Part shown: positions 43,501 to 53,900 of the stretch, one piece after another
Numbering within the stretch: position 1 is the first letter of the stretch
Layout: every line of letters starts with the position of its first letter
Source of the DNA: SP5GCR1 sp965199685
GTDB lineage: Bacteria; Pseudomonadota; Gammaproteobacteria; Poriferisulfidales; Oxydemutatoraceae
Assembly: GCA_965199685.1 (NCBI GenBank)
Contig: OZ241323.1
Span: 2,294,001 to 2,358,000, forward strand
Reading direction: 5' to 3'
DNA: 64,000 nucleotides
Notes under the pieces: generated by a model
Told to the model about the DNA's origin: nothing
Databases searched by the model: none
The model's input: only the letters and a program-made list of their open reading frames with translations
Made by a program: the position numbers and the translations under genes

Positions 43501-46368
43501 TGAGTGTTCACCGTCTCCTGACACGACTGCCACTTGGATGATATTACCCTGCTCGCCTAATTGATTCAATGGAATGTCCGTATTGGCTTGATAAACAGTG
43601 CGGCTATCCTCGGTCACCAAAGTAATCGTCGCCGTACTGTTGTCGTTAATCGTAGGTATCACTTTTATCGTAGCAGTCGTAGCGGCAACATTGACCGTAT
43701 ACGAAAATGTCGCAGTCGTATATTCGGGTTGTAGCTGACCTGGCGATACTTCCAGATTTTGCAAAGTCGAACCGGCAACATCAAACGAGCGGATTAGTAT
43801 CACGGTATAGCTTTTAGAGGTTTCACCATCGTCGGCAGTCACTTTGATTGTAACCGCAGTCTCAAAACCTCGTGTCGTTTTATGTCCTGTTTGGATATCA
43901 ATATTCTTAGTTGAAACTTCCTCAAACTCGCCGTCATCAATCGATATTTGAATACCCGCACGCATCTCGTCGCTTGCAACGGCAGTAACTCTAAGTTCTT
44001 GAGTATCGTTGCTCACTGATGCCGTATAGTCTGTGGTCTCAACATTAAATGCAGGGGTCAAAGAAACTAAGGCATCCTCTTTGCTTATCACTATGTCGCT
44101 CAAATCGGCATTTCTACTGAACGCTCGGATTACTTTGATGGTATAGATATTTGAGTGTTCACCGTCTCCTGACACGACTGCCACTTGGATGATATTACCC
44201 TGCTCGCCTAATTGATTCAATGGAATGTCCGTATTGGCTTGATAAACGGTTCGGCTATCCTCGGTCACCAAAGTAATCGTCGCCGTACTGTTGTCGTTAA
44301 TCGTAGGTATCACTTTTATCGTAGCAGTCGTAGCGGCAACATTGACCGTATACGAAAATGTCGCAGTCGTATATTCGGGTTGTAGCTGACCTGGCGATAC
44401 TTCCAGATTTTGCAAAGTCGAACCGGCAACATCAAACGAGCGGATTAGTATCACGGTATAGCTTTTAGAGGTTTCACCATCGTCGGCAGTCACTTTGATC
44501 GCAACCGCAGTCTCAAAACCTCGTGTCGTTTTATGTCCTGTTTGGATATCGATATTCTTAGTTGAAACTTCCTCAAACTCGCCGTCATCAATCGATATTT
44601 GAATACCCGCACGCATCTCGTCGCTTGCAACGGCAGTAACTCTAAGTTCTTGAGTATCGTTGCTCACTGATGCCGTATAGTCTGTGGTCTCAACATTAAA
44701 TGCAGGGGTCAAAGAAACTGGATCATCCGCTTTGCTTATCACTATGTCGCTCAAATCGGCATTTCTACTGAACGGTCGGATGACTTTGATGGTATAGATA
44801 TTTGAGTGTTCACCGTCTCCTGACACGACTGCCACTTGGATGATATTACCCTGCCCACCCAATTGATTCAGTGGAATGTCTGCATTGGCTTGATAAACAG
44901 TTCGGCTATTTTCAGTCACCAAAGAAATCGTTGCCGTACCGTTATTATTAGTCGTAGGTATTACTCTTATCGTAGCGGTCGTAGCGGCAACATTGACCGT
45001 ATACGAAAATGTCGCAGTCGTATATTCGGGTTGTAGCTGACCTGGCGATACTTCCAAATCATGTAAGGTCGCATCGGCAACATCAAACGAGCGGATTAGT
45101 GTCACGGTATAGCTTTTAGAGGTTTCACCATCGTCGGCAGTCACTTTGATTGTAACCGCAGTCTCAAAACCTCGTGTCGTTTTATGTCCTGTTTGGATAT
45201 CGATATTCTTAGTTGAAACTTCCTCAAACTCGCCGTCATCAATCGATATTTGAATACCCGCACGCATCTCGTCGCTTGCAACGGCAGTAACTCTAAGTTC
45301 TTGAGTATCGTTGCTCACTGATGCCGTATAGTCTGTGGTCTCAACATTAAATGCAGGGGTCAAAGAAACTGGATCATCCGCTTTGCTTATCACTATGTCG
45401 CTCAAATCGGCATTTCCACTGAATGCTCGGATGACTTTGATGGTATATGTATTTGAATCAACTCCACTTTCGGATTCAACCATGATTTCAATGATATTAC
45501 CCTGCTCGCCTAATTGATTCAATGGAATGTCCGTATTGGCTTGATAAACAGTTCGGCTATTTTCAGTCACCAAAGAAATCGTTGCCGTACCGTTATTATT
45601 AGTCGTAGGTATTACTCTTATCGTAGCGGTCGTAGCGGCAACATTGACCGTATACGAAAATGTCGCAGTCGTATATTCGGGTTGTAGCTGACCTGGCGAT
45701 ACTTCCAAATCATGTAAGGTCGCATCGGCAACATCAAACGAGCGGATTAGTGTCACGGTATAGCTTTTAGAAGTTTCACCATCGTCGGCAGTCACTTTGA
45801 TTGTAACCGCAGTCTCAAAACCTCGTGTCGTTTTATGTCCTGTTTGGATATCGATATTCTTAGTTGAAACTTCCTCAAACTCGCCGTCATCAATCGATAT
45901 TTGAATACCCGCACGCATCTCGTCGCTTGCAACGGCAGTAACTCTAAGTTCTTGAGTATCGTTGCTCACTGATGCCGTATAGTCTGTGGTCTCAACATTA
46001 AATGCAGGGGTCAAAGAAACTGGATCATCCGCTTTGCTTACCACTATGTCGCTCAAATCGGCATTTCTACTGAACGGTCGGATTACTTTGATGGTATAGA
46101 TATTTGAGTGTTCACCGTCTCCTGACACGACTGCCACTTGGATGATATTACCCTGCTCGCCTAATTGATTCAATGGAATGTCCGTATTGGCTTGATAAAC
46201 AGTTCGGCTATTTTCAGTCACCAAAGAAATCGTTGCCGTACCGTTATTATTAGTCGTAGGTATTACTCTTATCGTAGCGGTCGTAGCGGCAACATTGACC
46301 GTATACGCAAATGTCGCAGTCGTATATTCGGGTTGTAGCTGACCTGGCGATACTTCCAGATTTTGCAA
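37558..46368 (-). CDS. Giant cadherin-like surface protein, C-terminal part (13 repeat units)
   Basis: Open frame of 2936 codons that continues the gene starting at 57953 but is separated from it by an in-frame TGA at 46399 and a frameshift near 46815. It has no start signal of its own. It encodes 13 tandem units of about 217 residues, each with two Cadherin-like beta-sandwich domains (one beginning LSDIVISK, the other LQNLEVSPGQL; Pfam Cadherin-like type). Units near 42.4-46.4 kb are almost identical; those near the 3' end are more diverged and partly alternate in type. The protein ends with RVIRPSSGIHVRAKVFLEGPLQ (in part), which looks like the beginning of another domain cut off. No anchor motif is visible. 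Probably extracellular. Confidence 0.8.
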   Translation of the reverse strand: MQNLEVSPGQLQPEYTTATFAYTVNVAATTATIRVIPTTNNNGTATISLVTENSRTVYQANTDIPLNQLGEQGNIIQVAVVSGDGEHSNIYTIKVIRPFSRNADLSDIVVSKADDPVSLTPAFNVETTDYTASVSNDTQELRVTAVASDEMRAGIQISIDDGEFEEVSTKNIDIQTGHKTTRGFETAVTIKVTADDGETSKSYTVTLIRSFDVADATLHDLEVSPGQLQPEYTTATFSYTVNVAATTATIRVIPTTNNNGTATISLVTENSRTVYQANTDIPLNQLGEQGNIIEIMVESESGVDSNTYTIKVIRAFSGNADLSDIVISKADDPVSLTPAFNVETTDYTASVSNDTQELRVTAVASDEMRAGIQISIDDGEFEEVSTKNIDIQTGHKTTRGFETAVTIKVTADDGETSKSYTVTLIRSFDVADATLHDLEVSPGQLQPEYTTATFSYTVNVAATTATIRVIPTTNNNGTATISLVTENSRTVYQANADIPLNQLGGQGNIIQVAVVSGDGEHSNIYTIKVIRPFSRNADLSDIVISKADDPVSLTPAFNVETTDYTASVSNDTQELRVTAVASDEMRAGIQISIDDGEFEEVSTKNIDIQTGHKTTRGFETAVAIKVTADDGETSKSYTVILIRSFDVAGSTLQNLEVSPGQLQPEYTTATFSYTVNVAATTATIKVIPTINDNSTATITLVTEDSRTVYQANTDIPLNQLGEQGNIIQVAVVSGDGEHSNIYTIKVIRAFSRNADLSDIVISKEDALVSLTPAFNVETTDYTASVSNDTQELRVTAVASDEMRAGIQISIDDGEFEEVSTKNIDIQTGHKTTRGFETAVTIKVTADDGETSKSYTVILIRSFDVAGSTLQNLEVSPGQLQPEYTTATFSYTVNVAATTATIKVIPTINDNSTATITLVTEDSRTVYQANTDIPLNQLGEQGNIIQVAVVSGDGEHSNIYTIKVIRPFSRNADLSDIVISKADDPVSLTPAFNVETTDYTASVSNDTQELRVTAVASDEMRADIQISIDDGEFEEVSTKNIDIQTGHKTTRGFETAVAIKVTADDGETSKSYTVILIRSFDVAGSTLQNLEVSPGQLQPEYTTATFSYTVNVAATTATIKVIPTINDNSTAIITLVTEDSRTVYQANTDIPLNQLGEQGNIIQVAVVSGDGEHSNIYTIKVIRAFSRNADLSDIVISKADDPVSLTPAFNVETTDYTASVSNDTQELRVTAVASDEMRAGIQISIDDGEFEEVSTKNIDIQTGHKTMRGFETAVAIKVTADDGETSKSYTVILIRSFDVAGSTLQNLEVSPGQLQPEYTTATFSYTVNVAATTATIKMIPTINDNSTATITLLTGDSRTVYQANTDIPLNELGEQGNIIQVTVVSGDGEHSNIYTIKVIRAFSRNADLSDIVISKADDLVSLTPTFNGETTDYTVSVSNDTRELQVTAIASDEMRAGIQISVDDGEFEKVSTKDIDIQAGHKTARGFETAVTIKVTADDGETSKSYIVILIRSFDVAGATLQNLEVSPGQLQPKYTTATFSYTVNVAATTATIRVIPTINDNSTAIITLVTEDSRTVYQANTDIPLNQLGEQGNIIEIMVESESGVDSNTYTIKVIRAFSANADLSDIVISKAGDLVSLTPTFNVETTDYTASVSNDTRELRVSAVASDEMRADIQISVDDGEFEEVSTKDIDIQAGHKTMRGFETAVTIKVTADDDETSKSYTVTLIRSFDVADATLQNLEVSPGQLQPGYTTATFVYTVNVAATTATIRVIPTINDNSTAIITLVTEDSRTVYQANTDIPLNQLGEQGNIIEIMVESESGVDSNTYTIKVIRAFSRNADLSDIVISKAGDLVSLTPTFNGETTDYTVSVSNDTRELRVSAVASDKIRAGIQISVDDGEFEEVLTKDVDIQAGYKTARGFETAVTIKVTADDDETSKSYTVTLIRSFDVADATLQNLEVSPGQLQPGYTTATFVYTVNVAATTATVRVIPTTNNNGTVTISLLTGDSRTVYQANTDIPLNQLGEQGNIIQVAVVSGDGEHSNIYTIKVIRAFSGNADLSDIVISKASDPVSLTPAFNVETTDYTASVSNDTRELQVTAIASDEMRAGIQISVDDGEFEKVSTKDIDIQAGHKTMRGFETAVTIKVTADDGETSKSYIVILIRSFDVAGATLQNLEVSPGQLQPKYTTATFSYTVNVAATTATIKMIPTINDNSTATITLLTGDSRTVYQANTDIPLNELGEQGNIIQVTVVSGDGEHSNIYTIKVIRAFSRNADLSDIVISKAGDPVSLTPTFNGETTTYTASVSNDTRELQVTAIASDEMRAGIQISFDDGEFEEVSTKDIDIQAGHKTTRGFETAVTIKVTADDGETSKSYTVILIRSFDIAGATLQNLKVLPGQLQPEYTTATFVYTVDVAATTATIRVIPTINDNSTATITLLTGDSRTVYQANADIPLNELGEQGNIIQVVVVSGDGENFNIYTIKIIRAFSGDADLSDIVISKAGDPVSLTPAFNVETTDYTASVSNDTQELRVTAVASDEVHANIQISVDDGEFEEVSTKDVDIQAGYKTARGFETAVTIKVTADDDETSKSYTVTLIRSFDVADATLQNLEVSPGQLQPEYTTATFVYTVNVAATTATIKVIPTINDNSTATITLVTEDSRTVYQANTDIPLNQLGEQGNIIEIMVESESGVDSNIYTIKVIRAFSRNADLSDIVISKAGDPVSLTPTFNGETTTYTASVSNDTRELQVTAIASDEMRAGIQISFDDGEFEEVSTKDIDIQAGHKTTRGFETAVTIKVTADDGETSKSYTVILIRSFDIAGATLQNLKVLPGQLQPEYTTATFVYTVDVAATTSTIRVIPTINDNSTVTITLLTGDSRTIYQANTDIPLNELGEQGNIIEVAVVPRDGEQSDIYIIRVIRPSSGIHVRAKVFLEGPLQ

Positions 46369-49300
46369 AGTCGAACCGGCAACATCAAACGAGCAGTATC
46401 ACGGTATCGGCATCGTCGGCAGTTTGATCGTAACCGCAGTCTCAAAACCTCGCATCGTTTTATGTCCTGCTTGGATATCGATATTCTTAGTTGAAACTTC
46501 CTCAAACTCGCCGTCATACTCAATCGATATTTGAATACCCGCACGCATCTCGTCGCTTGCAACGGCAGTAACTCTAAGTTCTTGAGTATCGTTGCTCACT
46601 GATGCCGTATAGTCTGTGGTCTCAACATTAAATGCAGGGGTCAAAGAAACTGGATCATCCGCTTTGCTTATCACTATGTCGCTCAAATCGGCATTTCTAC
46701 TGAACGGTCGGATTACTTTGATAGTATAGATATTTGAGTGTTCACCGTCTCCTGACACGACTGCCACTTGGATGATATTACCCTGCTCGCCTAATTGATT
46801 CAATGGAATGTCCGTATCACCATGGCTTGATAAACAGTGCGGCTATCCTCGGTCACCAAAGTAATCGTCGCCGTACTGTTGTCGTTAATCGTAGGTATCA
46901 CTTTTATCGTAGCAGTCGTAGCGGCAACATTGACCGTATACGAAAATGTCGCAGTCGTATATTCGGGTTGTAGCTGACCTGGCGATACTTCCAGATTTTG
47001 CAAAGTCGAACCGGCAACATCAAACGAGCGGATTAGTATCACGGTATAGCTTTTAGAGGTTTCACCATCGTCGGCAGTCACTTTGATTGTAACCGCAGTC
47101 TCAAAACCTCGTGTCGTTTTATGTCCTGTTTGGATATCGATATTCTTAGTTGAAACTTCCTCAAACTCGCCGTCATCAATCGATATTTGAATACCCGCAC
47201 GCATCTCGTCGCTTGCAACGGCAGTAACTCTAAGTTCTCTGGTATCGTTGCTCACTGATGCCGTATAGTCTGTGGTCTCAACATTAAATGCAGGGGTCAA
47301 AGAAACTGGATCATCCGCTTTGCTTATCACTATGTCGCTCAAATCGGCATTTCTACTGAACACTCGGATTACTTTGATGGTATAGATATTTGAGTGTTCA
47401 CCGTCTCCTGACACGACTGCCACTTGGATGATATTACCCTGCTCGCCTAATTGATTCAATGGAATGTCCGTATTGGCTTGATAAACGGTTCGGCTATCCT
47501 CGGTCACCAAAGTAATCGTCGCCGTACTGTTGTCGTTAATCGTAGGTATCACTTTTATCGTAGCAGTCGTAGCGGCAACATTGACCGTATACGCAAATGT
47601 CGCAGTCGTATATTCGGGTTGTAGCTGACCTGGCGATACTTCCAGATTTTGCAAAGTCGAACCGGCAACATCAAACGAGCGGATTAGTATCACGGTATAG
47701 CTTTTAGAGGTTTCACCATCGTCGGCAGTCACTTTGATCGCAACCGCAGTCTCAAAACCTCGTGTCGTTTTATGTCCTGTTTGGATATCGATATTCTTAG
47801 TTGAAACTTCCTCAAACTCGCCGTCATCAATCGATATTTGAATATCCGCACGCATCTCGTCGCTTGCAACGGCAGTAACTCTAAGTTCTTGAGTATCGTT
47901 GCTCACTGATGCCGTATAGTCTGTGGTCTCAACATTAAATGCAGGGGTCAAAGAAACTGGATCATCCGCTTTGCTTATCACTATGTCGCTCAAATCGGTA
48001 TTTCTACTGAACGGTCGGATTACTTTGATGGTATAGATATTTGAGTGTTCACCGTCTCCTGACACGACTGCCACTTGGATGATATTACCCTGCTCGCCTA
48101 ATTGATTCAATGGAATGTCCGTATTGGCTTGATAAACAGTGCGGCTATTTTCAGTCACCAAAGAAATCGTTGCCGTACCGTTATTATTAGTCGTAGGTAT
48201 TACTCTTATCGTAGCGGTCGTAGCGGCAACATTGACCGTATATGCAAATGTCGCAGTCGTATATTCGGGTTGTAGCTGACCTGGCGATACTTCCAAATCA
48301 TGTAAGGTCGCATCGGCAACATCAAACGAACGGATTAGTATCATGGTATAGCTTTTAGAGGTTTCACCATCGTCGGCAGTCACTTTGATTGTAACCGCAG
48401 TCTCAAAACCTCGCATTGTTTTATGCCCCGGCCATATATTAATATTCTTAGTTGAAACTTCCTCAAACTCACTGCCATCGACTGATATTTGAATATCCGC
48501 ACGCATCTCGTCGCTTGCAATCGCTGTAACTTGGAGTTCTCTGGCATTGTTGCTCACTGATGCCGTATAGGTTGTGGTCTCACTATTAAATGCAGGGGTC
48601 AGAGAAACTAAGGCATCCTCTTTGCTTATCACTATGTCGCTCAAATCGGCATTCCCACTGAATGCTCGGATTACTTGAATTATATAAATATTTGAATTAA
48701 TCCCATCTTCGGATTCGATTATGATTTCTATGATATTACCCTGCCCACCCAATTGATTCAGTGGAATGTCCGTATTAGCTTGATAAACGGTTCGGCTATC
48801 TTCGGTTAGCAAAATAATCGTTGCCGTACTGTTGTTGATGGTCGTAGGTATCACCTTTATCGTGGCAGTCGTAGCGGCAACATTAACCGTATAAGCAAAT
48901 GTCGCAGTCGTATATTCGGGTTGTAGGTTGCCCGGCGATACTTCCAAGTTCTGCAAGATTGCATTGACAACATCAAACGAGCGGATTATTATCACGGTAT
49001 AGCTTTTAGAGGTTTCACCATCGTCGGCAGTCACTTTGACTGTAACCGCAGTCTCAAGACCTCGCATTGTTTTATGCCCCGGCCATATACCAATCTCCTT
49101 AGTTGCCAGTACCTCAAACTCATTTTCATCAACTGATATTTGAATATCCGCATGCATCTCGTCGCTTGCAACCGTTGCAACTTGGAGTTCTCTAGTATCG
49201 TTGCTCACTGATGCCGTATAGGTTGTGGTCTCACTATTAAATGCAGGAGTCAGAGAAATAGGAATTCCTTCTTTGCTTATTAATATACTACGCAAATCGG

Positions 49301-50910
49301 CATTTCCACTGAATGCTCGGATGACTTGAATTGTATAAATATTTGAATCAACTCCGCTTTCGGATTCAACCATGATTTCTATGATATTACCTTGCTCCCC
49401 CAATTCGTTCAATGGAATATCCGTATTGGCTTGATAAACGGTGCGGCTATCGCCGGTTAGCAAAGAAATCGTTGCCGTACCGTTATTGTTGGTCGTAGGT
49501 ATTACTCTTATCGTAGCGGTCGTGGTAGCAACATTGACCGTATACACAAACGTCGAAGTCGTATATTCAGGTTGTAGGTTGCCCGGCAATACTTCCAAAT
49601 CATGCAAGGTCGCATCGGCAACATCAAACGAACGGATTAGTATCACGGTATAGCTTTTAGAGGTTTCACCATCGTCGGCAGTCACTTTGATTGTAACCGC
49701 AGTCTCAAAACCTCGTGTCGTTTTATGTCCTGTTTGGATATCGATATTCTTAGTTGAAACTTCCTCAAACTCATTGCCATCAACTGATATTTGAATATCC
49801 GCACGCATCTCGTCGCTTGCAACCGTTGCAACTTGGAGTTCTCTAGTATCGTTGCTCACTGATGCCGTATAGGTTGTGGTCTCAACATTAAATGCAGGAG
49901 TCAGAGAAACCAAAGCACCTGCTTTGCTTATTTTTATATCGCTCAAATCGGCATTTCTACTGAACGCTCGGATGACTTGAATTGTATATGTACTTGAATC
50001 AACTCCGTTTTCCGACTCCACCACGACTTCAATTATATTACCTCGCTCACCCAATTCGTTCAATGGAATGTCCGTATTGGCTTGATAAACAGTTCGGCTA
50101 TCTCCGGTTAGCAAAATAATCGTTGCCGTACTGCTGTCATTGACTGTAGGTATCACCTTTATCGTGGCAGTCGTGGCAGCAACATTAACCGTATACGCAA
50201 ATGTCGCAGTCGTATATTCGGGTCGTAGCTGACCCGGCGATACTTCCAAGTTCTGCAAGGTCGTATCGGCAACATCAAGCAGGCGGATTAGTATCACGGT
50301 ATAACTTTTAGAGGTTTCACCATCGTCGGCAGTCACTTTGATTGTAACCGCAGTCTCAAAACCTCGTGTCGTTTTATGCCCCGGCCGTATATCAATCTCC
50401 TTAGTTGCCAGTGCCTCAAACTCACCGTCATCGACCGATATTTGAATACCCGCACGCATCTCATCGCTTGCAATCGCTGTAACTTGGAGTTCTCTGGTAT
50501 CGTTACTCACTGATGCCGTATAGGTTGTGGTCTCAACATTAAATGCAGGAGTCAGAGAAACCGGAGCACCCGCTTTGCTTATCACTATATTGCTCAAATC
50601 GGCATTTCTACTGAACGCTCGGATGACTTGAATTGTATATGTATTTGAATCAACTCCGCTTTCGGATTCCACCACAACTTCGATGATATTACCCTGCTCA
50701 CCCAGTTGATTCAGCGGAATATCGGTATTGGCTTGATAAACAGTTCGGCCATCGCCAGTTAGCAAACTAATCGTTATCGTATCGTTGTCACCGCTCGTAG
50801 GTATTACCTTAATACTTGTTGTTTCATTAGAAACAGCTACTCTGTAAAATGTCGTAGCACTGCTGAAGCTCGGTACCAACTCACCCAATGAGACTTTCAG
50901 ATCGATTAAA
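37600..50910 (-). repeat. Tandem array of about 20 copies of a 651-bp coding repeat
   Basis: The period is 651 bp (217 codons), seen for example in the spacing of the phrase GAGTGTTCACCGTCTCC at about 42.85, 43.50, 44.15 and 44.80 kb. About 20 units give 20 LSDIVISK-type and 21 EVSPGQL-type domains. Central units are nearly identical, while both ends are diverged, as expected from unequal crossing-over. Confidence 0.9.
46399..46803 (-). pseudogene. Damaged repeat unit of the giant gene
   Basis: One 651-bp unit differs from all neighbours by several small indels: a 5-base insertion (CACCA) near 46817, a 3-base insertion changing SIDDGEF to SIEYDGEF near 46517, a 4-base deletion near 46430, a net 15-base loss near 46408 and a 5-base deletion near 46390. 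The last three sum to 24 bases, so the frame returns to that of the downstream part, but a TGA at 46399-46401 lies between. The 5-base insertion separates this frame from the upstream part. A pseudogenising lesion or an assembly error in a long repeat are both possible. Confidence 0.75.
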
Positions 50911-53900
50911 TATATAGATGCACGTATCACTGCTACTGCACTTTCACTTCTTACTCCCGCGATATCCAAAGGCTCCGTATTATCAGATGAATCGGATAAT
51001 CCTACTGGATTGTTTCCCGATAAATCATTGATTACCTGAGAATTAACACGACCTAATGTAAAGCCTCTACTTTCCCTAGCAACGGCTTTTTCCAATCTAA
51101 TGTCGGTGTAGCTAAGCATAACTGCATTTTGGCGATTGAGTATTGGCGTTACTTGAGGAACGGCAACAATCGGTACCAGAATACCATTGCTAGGTACTCG
51201 TAACAGTTGATATGAATTCGGGTCGGTCAAACCTACAACCGGCTCGCTGGCATATATCATAAAATTAAAATCGTACGTAATATAGGTAGAACGTTCTTCA
51301 ACAATCATAGCTCTTCCATGATTCCCTGCAACTACCGTGATCGTCGGTGGTATGCTATCTCTGATTGCCACTTGATTTCTTAACGGTTCTTGATAATCTT
51401 CAACTACTCTGAAATCCTCGCCAAGAACCGTATTGCGCCTAAATTCTAAGGAACGGCCACTTTCTGTAGCGATATCAACCTCGTTGACGACTACGGTCAT
51501 GGTTGTAGCACTGCTAAGAGATGCCGAAACAATAGCGGAAGGTGTCGTCGGTTTAAGCATCGCGCAGACATTATCATCGTTTGTTATACATAAATTCTCC
51601 GCACGCACCGTAGTGGCGCGAATAGGTGCACTAAATCCGATATCCCAAGTGGATATACCGTCGACAAGCGATACCCTCGTAATCGTAGTCGCATGAGGTG
51701 CGCTTGCGTCATATTCCAAAGCGGCAACAAAACTCCCGTCCGCCAACGAACCACCTTCTATATCTTCTATAACGGTCGTACCAGTGCTCACCAACCTCAT
51801 CACAGCACCTTCTACAGGTTCATCAATTAGGATATTTGCGTAAGGACTACCCGATGTATGTATCACTTGACTTACATCCGGCGCATTTGTGCTATCATCG
51901 GCAAAACGAACGACAAAGTGCTGCGTCGTCAACTGTGTGGAAATACCTTTAGAAAACTCAACTCGCACACCACGACCGTCGCCGTAGCGCGCATAATCCC
52001 GCACATAAGTTTTACCGTCAAGCCTGAACCCAAGAATGTCGTTGTCCACCAACGGTAATAGAATTCTTCCCCCTATGATCCGCGACCTTGTAAAATCTAT
52101 AACCCGTAATGTACTATCGGTATGTATTGCGAAGCCTGCCTCTTTGTTCGTTTGTCCTTCTACTACCTTGCATTTAATAGTAAACAGTTTTTTCCAGTCT
52201 GAACCTATAGTGGTCAATAATTCCATTGCTACTGATTGAGGTTCATTGCTATCTAATACAAAATGCTTACTTATTTGTGCAATTGCCAAAACATCGTTGC
52301 TTAGACTTCTATAGAAAACACCGTAACCGTTATCCTTAAAAATATCCGGCAACCCACTACGATAAGTACATTGATCGCCTAAAACAGATGCATTAGAACC
52401 TGGAATTGTTAAAAACGGATTATTCAGATTCTCCCCAAAAGCATCAGCATTGTATTTTAAGATAGAACCAGCTAATAAAATATGGTAGAGCCTGTTAGGT
52501 TCGGAATGTTTTCCTTCCACAGAGAATTCTATAAAACTTTCACCATTTTCGTTTAATAACCGTACCGAGTCGGGTGCAAAACGCACGCGCGAAAAACCGT
52601 CTTCGGTAGGATCACAAAATAGACATGCCGCACCCTCGGCTTCTTCCCCGTTGAAACGTATGTTCGGCAAAGGTCCGGAGAATCGGCTTCGTATAAAATC
52701 GGTTTGTTTTAGATTTAGAAACAACACAACTTCGGCTCTTGCACCGGCGTTATCGGTTACCGATATCGTAACATTATTATTTTCGAATAAAATAGTAATA
52801 ATCAAGCTATAACCGTCGTTTAAGTTTTCTTCAAGATATATAAAGTTGGATCTACCTTCACTATCGATGAGTGTTGGAGCATTGAGTTCCTCGTTTCTCG
52901 CTACACCCAGATTCATATCGCGAACTCTAAAGTTGAATACATAACTAGCCTCTAGATAGAGATCTATACTCCCGGTTTCTATACCTTCAATCACCGGAGG
53001 GACATTTTCTATGATTTCAACCGTGAATGTTTGCGTATCAGTAGTCGTTCCATCAGAAGCTAGAACCGTCAGCACAACCTTTCCCACTGCGATTGGTGTC
53101 AAGCCGAAAACAACGGTATTTGTCGTTTTTCCTCCACTTGCAATTTCTATGAAAGCAGGGGTTGTAGACATTAACTCAGTATTATCGGCTTCTATAGATA
53201 CGCTTAGAACATCTCCGATATTATCAGTAATCGTAACCGCTAGCGGATATGCCTCGTTCAACGGTATCAATTTGAAATCATCAATTTCATCGATAAACGG
53301 AGTCGTGTTTGCGATTGCCGAAGGACTCAAGTCCAAACGCATCCCAGGAGCAATAACTTCACCGCTACTATATCTAATGGGTTCTATAGAATCGGTACCG
53401 CTCAGCCCAGTGCCGTTACGCGCTAATGTGAAGCCGCTTGTTTCTCTTAATTCGGCATCATTCAATCGAACCTCGTCGTAAGAGACTATAACCGTATTTG
53501 GGCGACCACTTACTGGCATGACCGATGCAATAGCGGTAATAACATCCGACGTTCCATCGTCGCGAATTCGCAATAAACTATAAGAACTCGGATCATTCAG
53601 ACCTTGAGCAGTACCTCCCGCAAATACCTCATAGCGCATACTATATGTAACACCCGAGGCATCATGAGTATTTATCATTGCGCGCCCAGAGTTTGCAGCA
53701 ACCACTCTAATGATCGGACGAGGCGGGAAAACCCTATCAAAAGAAAACGGCATTGATGATATTCCATTCAAAGCAACGATCCTCCCGTCTCTAGAACTGT
53801 CGTCGTAAGGTCCTCCGTCACTAATAATCAGCATAATGCAATTTCGGGTGCTTGCGGCAAATCCCATCCCGTGCATACCGTCCGAGCGATACTCGTTTCT

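Noticed and set aside
46269..46562. Arg-rich ORF in another frame of the damaged unit
   Set aside because: It is an out-of-frame reading of the repeat created by the indels, with low-complexity content.
37600..50910. CRISPR-like array
   Set aside because: The period is 651 bp, the repeats are continuous coding sequence with no short spacers, and no cas genes are present.
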